Below are positions 27,027 to 38,066 of a DNA stretch of 46,431 nucleotides, piece by piece; the first letter of the stretch is position 1, and each line of letters starts with the position of its first letter. The position numbers and the translations under genes were made by a program. A model generated the notes under the pieces. That model was not told the origin of the DNA. It saw only the letters and a list, made by a program, of their open reading frames with translations, and did not search any database. Origin of the DNA: Flavobacterium aurantiibacter (GTDB taxonomy: Bacteria; Bacteroidota; Bacteroidia; Flavobacteriales; Flavobacteriaceae); NCBI RefSeq assembly GCF_002251775.1, contig NZ_NOXX01000197.1, positions 1 to 46,431 on the forward strand, read 5' to 3'.

Positions 27027-28481
27027 ATGGACACCGGAATAAAGTTAAAAGGAGACAAGGTCATTGAACAAGTACCTTCGATAAAAGATAAGGCGCTACG
27101 CATTAACTTAAACGAAAACATCTACGGAACTTTTGCAGAAATCGGTGCCGGCCAAGAAACAGTGCGTCACTTCTTTAGATCGGGCGGCTCTTCTGGAACG
27201 ATTGCTAAGGCGATGTCGGCGTACGACAAAGACTTTTCCGATGCGATTTACGGTGTTGAAGCCGACGGTCGTTACGTAACCGAATCGCGATTAAAGAAAA
27301 TGCTGAATCACGAAGTTGATTTGATTGAACGCCGTTTGAGTCGCGAAAAACATCCGAATAAAATTTTCTTCAGTTACGCAAACACGGTTGCAACCATCGA
27401 TTTTGCGAAGCAATATAAAGGACACGGTTGGGTTGGTATTCGGTTCCAGATTGAACCCGACGAAGATTACAATGAAATCATCATTCACATTCGTTTTAAG
27501 GAAACCGATGCGCGCTTGCAGCAAGAAACTTTAGGAATTTTAGGTGTGAATTTGATTTACGGTGCATTCTATAAATACAACGATCCGAAAAGATTACTTC
27601 GCTATTTGTACGATCACTTGGATAAAGATCAGTTGGAAATTGATACGATAAACTTCAGCGGACCGCGTTTTGCCAATGTTGATAACCGTTTAATGAGTTT
27701 GCAGTTGGTGAAAAACGGCATGACCGATGCGGTGATGTTCGGACCCGACGGAAACAACATTTTGCCAGCAGCAATTCTTTACAAAAAAAATATTCTCGCT
27801 TTACGCGGAAGTTTCCGACCTGTAACGGTAGTAAACATGGATATGTACAAAAAGTCGTATCAAATGTTTATTCAGGAGAATAAAGTAGATGAGAAAAATA
27901 CGTTGGTAGTTTTCGAAATCACTTTATCGAATTTACGTTCCGACGGCGAAATCGACGAACGCGACTTTATGGATCGCGCCGAGTTGCTCTGTTCGCTCGG
28001 ACAAACGGTAATGATTTCGAACTTCCAAGAATACTATAAAGTTGTTGAATATTTTAGCAACTACACTAAAGCACGTATGGGCTTGGCCTTAGGTGTAAAC
28101 AACCTGATTGATATTTTCGACGAGAAATACTACCGCCATTTGAGTGGAGGAATTTTGGAAGCTTTCGGAAAATTGTTTTATCGCGATTTGAAAGTGTTTC
28201 TGTATCCAATGTTGGGCGAAGATGGAGAAATCATCAATTCGGAAAATTTAAAAGTGCATCCGCGCATGAAAGAATTGTATAAGTTCTTCAAATTCAATGG
28301 AAAAGTAGTTGATATCGACGATTTCGATCCGCAGAATTTACAGGTGTTTTCACGCGAAGTATTGAAAATGATTGGCCAAGGGAAACCGGGCTGGGAACCG
28401 ATGTTGCCACAAGGTATTGCCGAGCTCATTAAAAAGCACCGTTTATTTGGTTACGATCCGAATAAAGTGCTGGTTTCGTAG
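27027..28481 (+). CDS. Large conserved flavobacterial protein of unproven function
   Basis: 484 residues, soluble, with no signal peptide. Conserved-looking stretches are GAGQETVRHFFRSGGSSGTI near residue 38, SAYDKDFSDAIYGVE, KIFFSYANTVATIDFAKQYKGHGWVGIRFQ and GVNNLIDIFDEKYYRHLSGGILEAFGKLF. I recall this family in Bacteroidetes under names such as nicotinate-nucleotide adenylyltransferase. However, I see no HxGH nucleotidyl-transferase signature, so I do not repeat that name as a function. Monocistronic, with its own -7 box and a strong terminator. Confidence 0.7.
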   Translation: MDTGIKLKGDKVIEQVPSIKDKALRINLNENIYGTFAEIGAGQETVRHFFRSGGSSGTIAKAMSAYDKDFSDAIYGVEADGRYVTESRLKKMLNHEVDLIERRLSREKHPNKIFFSYANTVATIDFAKQYKGHGWVGIRFQIEPDEDYNEIIIHIRFKETDARLQQETLGILGVNLIYGAFYKYNDPKRLLRYLYDHLDKDQLEIDTINFSGPRFANVDNRLMSLQLVKNGMTDAVMFGPDGNNILPAAILYKKNILALRGSFRPVTVVNMDMYKKSYQMFIQENKVDEKNTLVVFEITLSNLRSDGEIDERDFMDRAELLCSLGQTVMISNFQEYYKVVEYFSNYTKARMGLALGVNNLIDIFDEKYYRHLSGGILEAFGKLFYRDLKVFLYPMLGEDGEIINSENLKVHPRMKELYKFFKFNGKVVDIDDFDPQNLQVFSREVLKMIGQGKPGWEPMLPQGIAELIKKHRLFGYDPNKVLVS

Positions 28482-28565
28482 TGAACTCCTATTTCGAATG
28501 CCGTTTTCTCGATTTGAAATGATTGAAAATCGAGATTAAATAGAATGTCTGTAGAAACAAGAAAT

Positions 28566-28600
28566 AAAAAAACCCGATTCATTTTTTGAATCGGGTTTTT
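28566..28600. terminator. Bidirectional terminator
   Basis: AAAAACCCGATTCA pairs with TGAATCGGGTTTTT, a 14-base stem with a 5-base T loop. It ends the gene at 27027-28481 and also fits the end of bcp on the minus strand. Confidence 0.88.
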
Positions 28601-28617
28601 ATTTGAAACACAGCTAA

Positions 28618-29070
28618 CTATTTAAGAATCTGCGCCGCGTGTGCTTTTGTTTTTACGTCGGAGATCACGTCTTCGATAAGGCCCTGCTCGTCGATTAGGA
28701 ACGTAGTTCTATGAATTCCGTCGTAGGTTTTTCCCATAAATTTCTTTGGGCCCCAAACGCCAAACGCCTGAATTACCGCTTTATCTTCGTCGGCAATTAG
28801 TGGAAAAGGCAGGTGGTACTTGTCTTTGAACTTGGCTTGTGCTTTCGCAGAATCGGCACTAACGCCTAACAATTCGTAGCCACGTGCTTGCAGGTGTTCG
28901 AAGTTGTCGCGCAAATCGCAGGCTTCGGCGGTGCAGCCCGGTGTATCGGCTTTTGGATAGAAGAAAACCACGAGTTTTTTTCCTAGGTAATCGGCGGCTT
29001 TGTGTACGTTGCCGTCTTGATCTTTACCTTCAAATTGGGGCACTTTATCGCCTTTTGTTAATGTAGTCAT
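28618..29070 (-). CDS. bcp: Thioredoxin-dependent thiol peroxidase (peroxiredoxin Bcp/PrxQ)
   Basis: 150 residues, the usual length. The peroxidatic motif is FFYPKADTPGCTAEACDL with Cys 46 and a second Cys 51, the spacing of 2-Cys PrxQ enzymes. GVSADSAKAQAKFKDKYHLPFPLIAD and GIHRTTFLID follow, as in the family. It reduces organic and hydrogen peroxides with electrons from thioredoxin, in the cytoplasm. It is divergent from nth, so an oxidative-stress gene and a gene for repair of oxidised DNA lie back to back. Confidence 0.95.
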   Translation of the reverse strand: MTTLTKGDKVPQFEGKDQDGNVHKAADYLGKKLVVFFYPKADTPGCTAEACDLRDNFEHLQARGYELLGVSADSAKAQAKFKDKYHLPFPLIADEDKAVIQAFGVWGPKKFMGKTYDGIHRTTFLIDEQGLIEDVISDVKTKAHAAQILK

Positions 29071-29298
29071 TCGGTTTAATTTTGTTAATTTGATGAATTG
29101 ATCTTGTGAACGATTTTTGGTTTAGGAGGCCCGGCCTTGATGGACGCGAAAACCCCGCACATTTTACCGCTATGAAGCCAGCGTAAAACACAGCGACCTA
29201 AGAAGCTCGTGTTTTTGCCTGGGCTGAATTGCGGGAAAATGGAGGAATTGCAGCAAACAGCAAGAAAAGCCGCCAAAAACCTGTCTAAAATTATTGAA

Positions 29299-29958
29299 AT
29301 GAATAAATCTGAACGCGTTTCATTCGTTATAAATACGTTAAAAGAATTGTATCCGGAGATTCCGATACCGCTTGACCACACCGATGCGTACACCTTGCTG
29401 ATTGCGGTTTTGCTGTCGGCGCAGTGTACCGATGTTCGTGTGAACCAGGTAACGCCCATTTTGTTTGCCGAAGCCTCGACGCCGGAAGCGATGATACGTT
29501 TGGGACAGGACCGCATAAAGGAAATTATTCGTCCGTGCGGATTGAGTCCGATGAAATCGGCTGGTATTTTTGGCTTGTCGCAGATTTTACTAGAGAAATA
29601 CAATGGCGAAGTTCCGCAGAGTTTTGAAGCTCTGGAAGCGTTACCGGCAGTTGGACATAAAACGGCCAGCGTGGTGATGTCGCAAGCCTTTGGCGTTCCC
29701 GCATTTCCCGTTGATACGCACATTCATCGACTGATGTACCGTTGGGGATTTTCGAACGGCAAGAGTGTGATACAAACTGAACGCGATGCTAAACGATTGT
29801 TTCCTAAAGAATTATGGAACGATTTGCATTTGCAGATTATTTGGTACGGACGTGAATACTCGCCCGCACGTGGCTGGGATTTGGAGCGCGACATCATTAC
29901 CAAAACTATTGGTCGGAAAACGGTGATTTCGGACTATTACAAGTCGAAAAAGACGTAA
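29299..29958 (+). CDS. nth: Endonuclease III-like DNA glycosylase without iron-sulfur cluster
   Basis: 219 residues from ATG 29299 (MNKSERVSFVINTLKELYPEIPIPLDHTD). The open frame goes back to 29209, but the extra part is not family-like. Helix-hairpin-helix LPAVGHKTASVV carries the catalytic Lys 121, and VDTHIHRLMYRWG carries Asp 139. It excises oxidised pyrimidines and nicks the abasic site. The C-terminal C-x6-C-x2-C-x5-C cluster of E. coli Nth is absent: the tail reads HLQIIWYGREYSPARGWDLERD with no cysteine. A terminator follows. Confidence 0.9.
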   Translation: MNKSERVSFVINTLKELYPEIPIPLDHTDAYTLLIAVLLSAQCTDVRVNQVTPILFAEASTPEAMIRLGQDRIKEIIRPCGLSPMKSAGIFGLSQILLEKYNGEVPQSFEALEALPAVGHKTASVVMSQAFGVPAFPVDTHIHRLMYRWGFSNGKSVIQTERDAKRLFPKELWNDLHLQIIWYGREYSPARGWDLERDIITKTIGRKTVISDYYKSKKT

Positions 29959-30001
29959 TATACCGTGAATGCAATTCGATTTTGAAAAGCATTTTCATAA
30001 A

Positions 30002-30025
30002 AAAATCCGGACTAAACCGGATTTT
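30002..30025. terminator. Bidirectional terminator
   Basis: AAAATCCGG pairs with CCGGATTTT around ACTAAA. It lies between the end of nth and the end of the 47-codon minus-strand gene. Confidence 0.75.
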
Positions 30026-30033
30026 CACATTTT

Positions 30034-30177
30034 TTAGTTTGCTATGATTTCTAGCTGCACATTTCCTACTTTTTTCATAGTCAGTGCTTTGGAATAATTG
30101 AGCAGAAACCGTACCGTCTCAGGTTTCGGATGCATGGGTTTCACAGTAATTTTTTTTTGCGCGTAGATTTTTGCCAT
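30034..30177 (-). CDS. Small basic protein of 47 residues, unknown function
   Basis: Start ATG 30177, stop TAA at 30036-30034. The product begins MAKIYAQKKITVKPMHPKPE and ends MKKVGNVQLEIIAN. The core KPMHPKPETVRFLLNYSKAL looks protein-like: a Pro/His/Lys-rich lead-in, then an amphipathic helix with the pattern TVRFLLNYSKAL. It is too short for standard gene length cut-offs. Support comes from a proper start, a terminator directly downstream, and my recollection of similar small proteins in flavobacterial genomes. It lies 52 bases downstream of the ECF sigma gene, on the same strand. It could be a small partner or anti-sigma-like factor, but nothing in the sequence proves that. Confidence 0.6.
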   Translation of the reverse strand: MAKIYAQKKITVKPMHPKPETVRFLLNYSKALTMKKVGNVQLEIIAN

Positions 30178-30229
30178 AATTGTGTGTTTGTCTGTTTAAA
30201 ACAGAACGCCACAAATACGGCAATATTGT

Positions 30230-30814
30230 CTAATTCGTCAAAATAATTTGATGTTTTTCGATGAGCTTTCGCAAATTCATTAGCGCGTAACGCATGCGAC
30301 CGAGCGCTGTGTTAATGCTAACACCCGTGTTATCGGCAATTTCTTTGAAACTGAGGTCTTGGTACATCCGCATCATGAGCACTTCGCGCTGATCGGCAGG
30401 CAGTTCGAGGATGAGTTTCCGCAAGTCGCCTTCGATTTGCTCGGTAATGATTTGGTTTTCGATGTTTAGATCGGCTTCTTTTATGGTATTGAACACCGAA
30501 TATTCGTCGGTATCGCGTACCATTGGCATTTTTTTATTTCTGCGGAAGTGATCTACAATGATGTTATGAGCAATACGCATGACCCAAGGTAAGAACTTCC
30601 CTTCTTCGTTGTACGAATCGGATTTTAGCGTTTTAATGACTTTGATAAACGTATCTTGAAAGATATCGTCGGACACGTCTCTGTCGTTAACTTTCGAGTA
30701 AATGAAACCGTACAGTTTTGATTGGTGTCTGTTAATAAGGATTTCGAGTGCCGATTCGTCGCCAGCAACGTAATTCCGAATCAAAAGGGCGTCGGGGAGT
30801 TGAACAGTAGCCAT
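30230..30814 (-). CDS. ECF-type RNA polymerase sigma-70 family factor
   Basis: 194 residues. Region 2 includes LINRHQSKLYGFIYSKVNDRDVSDDIFQDTFIKVI and FLPWVMRIAHNIIVDHFRR. Region 4 includes LPADQREVLMMRMYQDLSFKEIADNTGVSINTALGRMRYALMNLRKLI, the DNA-binding helix-turn-helix. The protein lacks region 1 and region 3, as expected for ECF sigma factors. It redirects RNA polymerase to stress or envelope promoters; the group is common in Flavobacteriaceae. No classical anti-sigma gene with a transmembrane segment is next to it. Only the 47-residue protein follows on the same strand. A possible promoter lies about 90 bases upstream. Confidence 0.92.
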   Translation of the reverse strand: MATVQLPDALLIRNYVAGDESALEILINRHQSKLYGFIYSKVNDRDVSDDIFQDTFIKVIKTLKSDSYNEEGKFLPWVMRIAHNIIVDHFRRNKKMPMVRDTDEYSVFNTIKEADLNIENQIITEQIEGDLRKLILELPADQREVLMMRMYQDLSFKEIADNTGVSINTALGRMRYALMNLRKLIEKHQIILTN

Positions 30815-30903
30815 AACATACTTCTTTTAAAACGTGAGCAATTTTTAAAACTAAAAGTATTGTTATTGTATAGGCGTCTGTTATTTTGATGTTAATTATG
30901 AAC

Positions 30904-30911
30904 CAAATGTA
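30904..30911 (-). promoter_or_regulatory. Putative -7 promoter box for the ECF sigma gene
   Basis: Read on the minus strand the sequence is TACATTTG, matching TAnnTTTG. It would leave a leader of about 80 bases. The rest of the 314-base gap to uvrA is AT-rich with a small hairpin (ATCTTA/TAAGAT at 31021-31039) and no gene. Confidence 0.35.
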
Positions 30912-31104
30912 AACACATTTCGAAATGAAATGCAAAAAATATCTTGATTTTTAACATTTGCAAACAATTTTAACGTAATTCAACCAAAACTGTAACCAAA
31001 TATGTAATTAAAACCCGAATATCTTACATATTTTAAGATGCTAAATTTTATATCAAGTTGCGTCTGTTATCAATTGTTTAGTAGAATAAGCCTTCTGCCT
31101 TTCA

Positions 31105-31112
31105 TATCTTTG
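31105..31112 (+). promoter_or_regulatory. Putative -7 promoter box of uvrA
   Basis: TATCTTTG matches TAnnTTTG and lies 16 bases before the ATG at 31129, so the leader would be very short. Confidence 0.45.
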
Positions 31113-31128
31113 CGTAAAATTAGCTTTT

Positions 31129-33927
31129 ATGCACGCCGACATTGCCGAATTAGACTCCAAGCACAACATTATCATCAAAGGTGCTCAGATGCACAACCTT
31201 AAAGATTTAAGTGTTGGTATTCCGCGAAACAAACTTGTAGTTATCACCGGATTATCTGGAAGCGGAAAATCGAGTTTGGCGTTTGATACGCTTTACGCGG
31301 AAGGACAACGGCGCTATGTAGAGAGCTTGTCGTCGTATGCGCGTCAGTTTCTTGGTCGACTCGACAAGCCAAAAGTCGAATACATCAAAGGTATTGCTCC
31401 GGCGATTGCCATTGAACAAAAGGTAAATACCACCAACGCCCGATCGACGGTTGGAACCAGCACCGAGATTTACGATTACATAAAACTATTATTTGCTCGA
31501 ATTGGCAAAACGTATTCGCCTATTTCGGGTGAAGAAGTGACTAAAGATACTGTAACTTCGGTGATTGAACGCGTAAAAACGTTCGAGAATGGGAGTCGAT
31601 GGTTGTTGTTATCGCCGCTTTTTATCGAGAAAGGTCGCACGGTCGAGCAGAAACTTTCGGTATTGCTGCAACAAGGATTTGCCCGTATGCTTGCTGATGG
31701 GAAATTGCTCCGTATTGACGAGGTTTTAGAAACGAAAACCAAATTTGAAGTAGGCTTTTTGGTTGTTGACCGAATTGTAATCAACAAAGAAAACGAGGAT
31801 GATGAAGATTTCTTAAATCGTTTAGCCGACGCCATTCAAACGGCTTTCTATGAAGGAAAAGGAAAATGTACATTGGCATCGGCAGATGGCGACGAACGCT
31901 ATGTGTTTAGCAACAGTTTCGATCGCGACGGCATGACGTTTTTAGAACCTAATGTGCATTTATTTAGCTTTAATAATCCGTTTGGTGCTTGTCCGAAATG
32001 CGAAGGTTTTGGCAGTGTTATTGGCATCGACGAAGATTTGGTGATTCCGAATGCATCGCTTTCCATTTACGAAAATGCTGTGTACGCTTGGCGTGGCGAA
32101 AGCATGAGTTGGTACCGCGATCAATTGGTAAATAATGCCTACAAGTTCAATTTTCCGATTCACCGTCCGTATGCGCAACTCAGCGACAGCGAAAAAGAAC
32201 TGCTTTGGAAAGGCAACAAATACTTTGTAGGTTTAAACGATTTCTTCAAGGAATTGGAAGAAAAGAACTACAAAATTCAGAATCGGGTAATGTTAGCGCG
32301 TTACCGCGGAAAAACCAAATGCCCCGATTGTAAGGGAACGCGATTGCGCAAAGAAGCAGCGTATGTGAAGATTAATGGAAAATCAATCTCTGATTTGGTA
32401 AACGTTTCGATTAAGGATTTGATTCCCTTTTTTGATGGTTTGCAATTGAGTGCCTTCGATGCGAAAGTTGCCGAACGTTTGTTGATTGAAATTAAGAGTC
32501 GACTTAGATTTTTATCGGATGTTGGTTTGAGTTATTTGAATTTGAATCGCAATTCGGCTTCGTTATCGGGTGGCGAATCGCAGCGTATCAATTTGGCGAC
32601 GTCTTTGGGAAGTTCGTTGGTAGGTTCGATGTACATTCTAGACGAACCAAGTATTGGTTTGCATCCGAAGGATACCGAGCGGTTAATTAAAGTTCTGTTG
32701 CATTTACGCGATTTGGGAAATACCGTGATTGTAGTAGAGCACGACGAAGACATCATGAAAATGGCCGATGTGATTATAGATATCGGACCTGAAGCAGGTT
32801 CTTTGGGAGGAACGTTGGTTGCTCAGGGAACGTTCGATGAAATTTTGAAATCGAATTCGCTAACGGCTCGTTATCTAAATGGCGATTTAGAAATTGAAGT
32901 GCCAAAAAAACGTCGAAAATGGTCGGCGTATATCGATATTTTAGGAGCACGAGAAAACAATATAAAAAATGTTGACTTTCGTTTTCCGCTGGAAGTGCTT
33001 ACCGTAATTACGGGTGTTTCTGGTAGTGGAAAGAGTACTTTAGTAAAGAAAATTCTGTATCCGGCGATGCAGAAGAAGTTGGAAGGCATTGGCGAAAAAG
33101 CGGGTAAGTTTGGCGAATTGCAAGGACATTACCACAAAATTCAGCATATCGAGTACGTGGATCAGAATCCGATTGGAAGAAGTTCACGCTCGAATCCGGT
33201 AACGTATATAAAAGCCTACGACGAAATACGCGATTTGTATGCGAAGGAAAAATTGTCGAAGATTCGCGGCTATCAATCCAAGCATTTTTCATTTAACGTC
33301 GACGGTGGTCGCTGCGAAACCTGCAAAGGCGAAGGCAGCATCGAAGTAGAAATGGTGTTCATGGCCGATGTTTCGCTGCCCTGCGATGCTTGTAAAGGAA
33401 AACGCTTCAAAAACGATATTTTAGAAGTGAAATTTGCCGACAAGAACATCGATGATATCTTAACAATGACTATCGACGAGGCGGTGCAATTCTTCGATGA
33501 GAACAAGCAACCTAAAATCGTGCAGCGTTTACAACCGTTACAAGATGTTGGTTTGGGTTATGTGCAGTTGGGACAATCGTCGTCGACATTATCTGGTGGT
33601 GAGGCGCAACGTATTAAACTGGCCTCATTTTTAGTAAAAGGAAGCACAAAAGAAAAGGCATTGTTTATATTCGATGAACCAACAACGGGTTTACATTTCC
33701 ACGACATAAAAAAGCTACTGAAATCGTTCGACGCGCTAATCGAAAAAGGACACTCGATCATTGTAATCGAGCACAATTTAGATTTGATAAAATGTGCCGA
33801 TTGGGTAATAGATTTAGGTCCGGAAGGCGGCGATAACGGCGGAGAATTATTGGCTGTCGGTACGCCAGAAGAGGTTGTGAAGAACAAGAAATCGATTACA
33901 GCGAAGTATCTGAAGGAGAAGTTGTAA
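31129..33927 (+). CDS. uvrA: Excinuclease ABC subunit UvrA
   Basis: 932 residues, within the normal range. It has two ABC ATPase modules: Walker A GLSGSGKSSLAFDT near residue 43 and GVSGSGKSTLVKK near residue 628, and ABC signatures LSGGESQRINLATSLGSSLVG and LSGGEAQRIKLASFL. The zinc-binding pairs CPKC, CPDCKGTRLRKEA, and CETCKGEGSIEVE-to-CDACKGKRF are present. It recognises bulky DNA damage and loads UvrB to start nucleotide excision repair. Promoter box close upstream; no operon partner. Nothing abnormal noted. Confidence 0.97.
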   Translation: MHADIAELDSKHNIIIKGAQMHNLKDLSVGIPRNKLVVITGLSGSGKSSLAFDTLYAEGQRRYVESLSSYARQFLGRLDKPKVEYIKGIAPAIAIEQKVNTTNARSTVGTSTEIYDYIKLLFARIGKTYSPISGEEVTKDTVTSVIERVKTFENGSRWLLLSPLFIEKGRTVEQKLSVLLQQGFARMLADGKLLRIDEVLETKTKFEVGFLVVDRIVINKENEDDEDFLNRLADAIQTAFYEGKGKCTLASADGDERYVFSNSFDRDGMTFLEPNVHLFSFNNPFGACPKCEGFGSVIGIDEDLVIPNASLSIYENAVYAWRGESMSWYRDQLVNNAYKFNFPIHRPYAQLSDSEKELLWKGNKYFVGLNDFFKELEEKNYKIQNRVMLARYRGKTKCPDCKGTRLRKEAAYVKINGKSISDLVNVSIKDLIPFFDGLQLSAFDAKVAERLLIEIKSRLRFLSDVGLSYLNLNRNSASLSGGESQRINLATSLGSSLVGSMYILDEPSIGLHPKDTERLIKVLLHLRDLGNTVIVVEHDEDIMKMADVIIDIGPEAGSLGGTLVAQGTFDEILKSNSLTARYLNGDLEIEVPKKRRKWSAYIDILGARENNIKNVDFRFPLEVLTVITGVSGSGKSTLVKKILYPAMQKKLEGIGEKAGKFGELQGHYHKIQHIEYVDQNPIGRSSRSNPVTYIKAYDEIRDLYAKEKLSKIRGYQSKHFSFNVDGGRCETCKGEGSIEVEMVFMADVSLPCDACKGKRFKNDILEVKFADKNIDDILTMTIDEAVQFFDENKQPKIVQRLQPLQDVGLGYVQLGQSSSTLSGGEAQRIKLASFLVKGSTKEKALFIFDEPTTGLHFHDIKKLLKSFDALIEKGHSIIVIEHNLDLIKCADWVIDLGPEGGDNGGELLAVGTPEEVVKNKKSITAKYLKEKL

Positions 33928-34107
33928 ATGGATTCCAGCCACTAATTTCTCCGAAAACAGTCGAATGAGAATTGTATTTACGATGAAAATATCGCTGTGG
34001 AAACCCAGTTATATTTTCGGCGCTTAGGCAGTAGTTTGTGAATTTCCTGCAAAAAGAGAAAATTGGAATAAAAAATGTTTTAATCTTGAATATGAAAAGT
34101 AAAAAAC

Positions 34108-34296
34108 ATGATGTCACTTATTAATCTTTTCAAAAAATCAACACCGAAAGATACGGGATTACGAGGAACCACTGAGGGTCGCTTGTATGTAGATAAAAAA
34201 GTTTTCTACAACAGAAAAGAAGTTAGGGAAGCCATCAAAAGTTTAAAAGAATCCGTCGTTATTAAGGAGCAGATTGAGGCACATAAATGCCGATAA
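34108..34296 (+). CDS. Small protein of unknown function
   Basis: 62 residues, highly charged, no signal peptide. LRGTTEGRLYVDKKVFYNRKEVREAIKSLKESVV reads like a beta-hairpin followed by an amphipathic helix, so it may be a genuine small protein. Two adjacent Met codons (34108 and 34111) could serve as start. The upstream region has TAATCTTG at 34081-34088, one base short of a good -7 box. I do not recognise the family. Confidence 0.5.
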   Translation: MMSLINLFKKSTPKDTGLRGTTEGRLYVDKKVFYNRKEVREAIKSLKESVVIKEQIEAHKCR

Positions 34297-34304
34297 AGCT
34301 CATT

Positions 34305-34652
34305 CTAAACCACCTCCGGCTTCGCCAAACGCCAATACATTAAAGGTGTAAACAACAATAAAGGAGCTGCGAAATACCAACTTTCCAAATCCTCAATTTT
34401 AAATATGCCTAAAACAAAGAGGATGCAATATATAATTAGGCAGTTGGTGCACAAGTAAAACACGAGATGGAACAAAAAATGTGTTGGAAAACGCTTGAAT
34501 TTGAGCTGTAAAAGTAAAAACAAGAAAGCTAAAACCGCCGCAATTGTACAAGTGTAAATGAATTCAAATAACAGAGTTAATCCTCTAAACATGCCGGCAG
34601 GTTCGGTGTAATAATTGAAGAACATATACACACACCAAAAATAAATTAGCAA
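34305..34652 (-). CDS. Putative small membrane protein, start codon uncertain
   Basis: At least 115 residues from a TTG at 34652, with four hydrophobic segments: LLIYFWCVYMFFNYY, FIYTCTIAAVLAFLFLLLQL, FHLVFYLCTNCLIIYCILFVLGIF and YFAAPLLLFTPLMYW. The frame is open upstream to a stop at 34709-34707 and the extra codons (KPVLFYRHAAISL) look like part of the protein. However, no ATG or GTG occurs there, so the real start may be a rare codon or the 5' end may be damaged. It lies downstream of oxyR on the same strand. Unknown function. Confidence 0.55.
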   Translation of the reverse strand: MLIYFWCVYMFFNYYTEPAGMFRGLTLLFEFIYTCTIAAVLAFLFLLLQLKFKRFPTHFLFHLVFYLCTNCLIIYCILFVLGIFKIEDLESWYFAAPLLLFTPLMYWRLAKPEVV

Positions 34653-34735
34653 TAGGGAAATAGCTGCATGACGATAGAAAAGAACTGGTTTTATGATTGT
34701 GTTTTTTCAAGCGTATACAAGCTTTATGCCAAACC

Positions 34736-35674
34736 TTATGCCAGCGGATTGAGCTGTGCGCCACTTGTTCCGATTTTGGGAAGTTGATCGACAACCTTAT
34801 CTGAAATTTCCTTTTGTAAAATGTGCAACAACTTATTCTTTACAAAATGATTGTGCACCACCAAGCCAATGGTTCGATACGGAATCGGATTCGAAAAGCT
34901 ACTTAAATGCAAACGTTCAGCTTCAGGAAAATCGGTTGTAGCCAAATACGGTAAAAATGTCGCCGCTTTATTAGCCTTCACAAAACGCAACAAACCATCT
35001 ATCGAACCGGCTTTGTACTCAAAATTTAACTTCGAAGTCAGCAAGCGATCGCGTTGATCACAAATTTGCAAAACCTGCGTTCGCATACAATGCCCCTCCT
35101 CCATCACACATAAATTATTCAAATCGATACTCTTAGCAGCTACTTCGGCGCAACCTACTTGCTCGGCATCGTAAAATAAAAATGGCTCGTCGTACAGCGG
35201 ATATTCGATAATTTCTTTGTCGTTTATCGGAGTAGATAAAATGCCGATGTCCAAGGCACGCGATTTTAACTTACGAATGATTTCCGCTGTCGTCTCTTCA
35301 CGAACAATAATATTCAGGTTCGGAAACTTCCTCGCAAAGTCCTGTAAAAATAGCGGAAGCAAAAACGGCGCAACGGTAGGAATTACCGACAAACTCAAAG
35401 TTCCGGTAATTTCACCCTTTAATTCCTGCGTCAGTTCTTTAAAAGCTGCAATATTCTTTGAAATGACTTGCAGTTGCTTCACAATTTCCAAACCTTCGGT
35501 AGTAAGCTGCACCGGTTTCTTTTTGCGATCAAAAATCTTTATGCCAATTTCATCTTCAAATTTGGAAATCATGGTGCTCAATGTCGATTGCGTCACAAAG
35601 CACTTCTCTGCGGCTAATTCAAAATGCTGGTACTCGTGAACCGCTAAAACGTACTGAAATTGCTGAATATTCAT
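34736..35674 (-). CDS. oxyR: LysR-type regulator, OxyR family (peroxide sensor)
   Basis: 312 residues. The N-terminal winged helix-turn-helix is MNIQQFQYVLAVHEYQHFELAAEKCFVTQSTLSTMISKFEDEIG in pieces. The effector domain carries the OxyR redox pair Cys 196 and Cys 205 in GHCMRTQVLQIC, the same 9-residue spacing as C199-C208 of E. coli. Oxidation by peroxide should form an intramolecular disulfide and activate the protein. It is divergent from katG, with 93 bases between the start codons, so katG is almost certainly its target. Confidence 0.93.
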   Translation of the reverse strand: MNIQQFQYVLAVHEYQHFELAAEKCFVTQSTLSTMISKFEDEIGIKIFDRKKKPVQLTTEGLEIVKQLQVISKNIAAFKELTQELKGEITGTLSLSVIPTVAPFLLPLFLQDFARKFPNLNIIVREETTAEIIRKLKSRALDIGILSTPINDKEIIEYPLYDEPFLFYDAEQVGCAEVAAKSIDLNNLCVMEEGHCMRTQVLQICDQRDRLLTSKLNFEYKAGSIDGLLRFVKANKAATFLPYLATTDFPEAERLHLSSFSNPIPYRTIGLVVHNHFVKNKLLHILQKEISDKVVDQLPKIGTSGAQLNPLA

Positions 35675-35730
35675 CTACTGCATCAATAATGTTATTGAAA
35701 ATATCGTTTTTATAGAACAAACATACTAAT

Positions 35731-35738
35731 TACTTTTG
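35731..35738 (+). promoter_or_regulatory. Putative -7 promoter box of katG in the oxyR-katG gap
   Basis: TACTTTTG matches TAnnTTTG and lies 29 bases before the katG ATG. A T-rich run CGTTTTT about 20 bases upstream could serve as the -33 region. OxyR should bind nearby, but I cannot delimit its operator. Confidence 0.5.
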
Positions 35739-35764
35739 AACTGTTAAAGATCTTAAACCACTGA

Positions 35765-38050
<2,286 letters not shown>

Positions 38051-38066
38051 CATCTATTCAGCGTAA

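Noticed and set aside
29085..29723. 212-codon minus-strand frame over nth
   Set aside because: It lies antisense to the clear endonuclease III gene, has no recognisable motif and starts in the middle of nth; a shadow frame.
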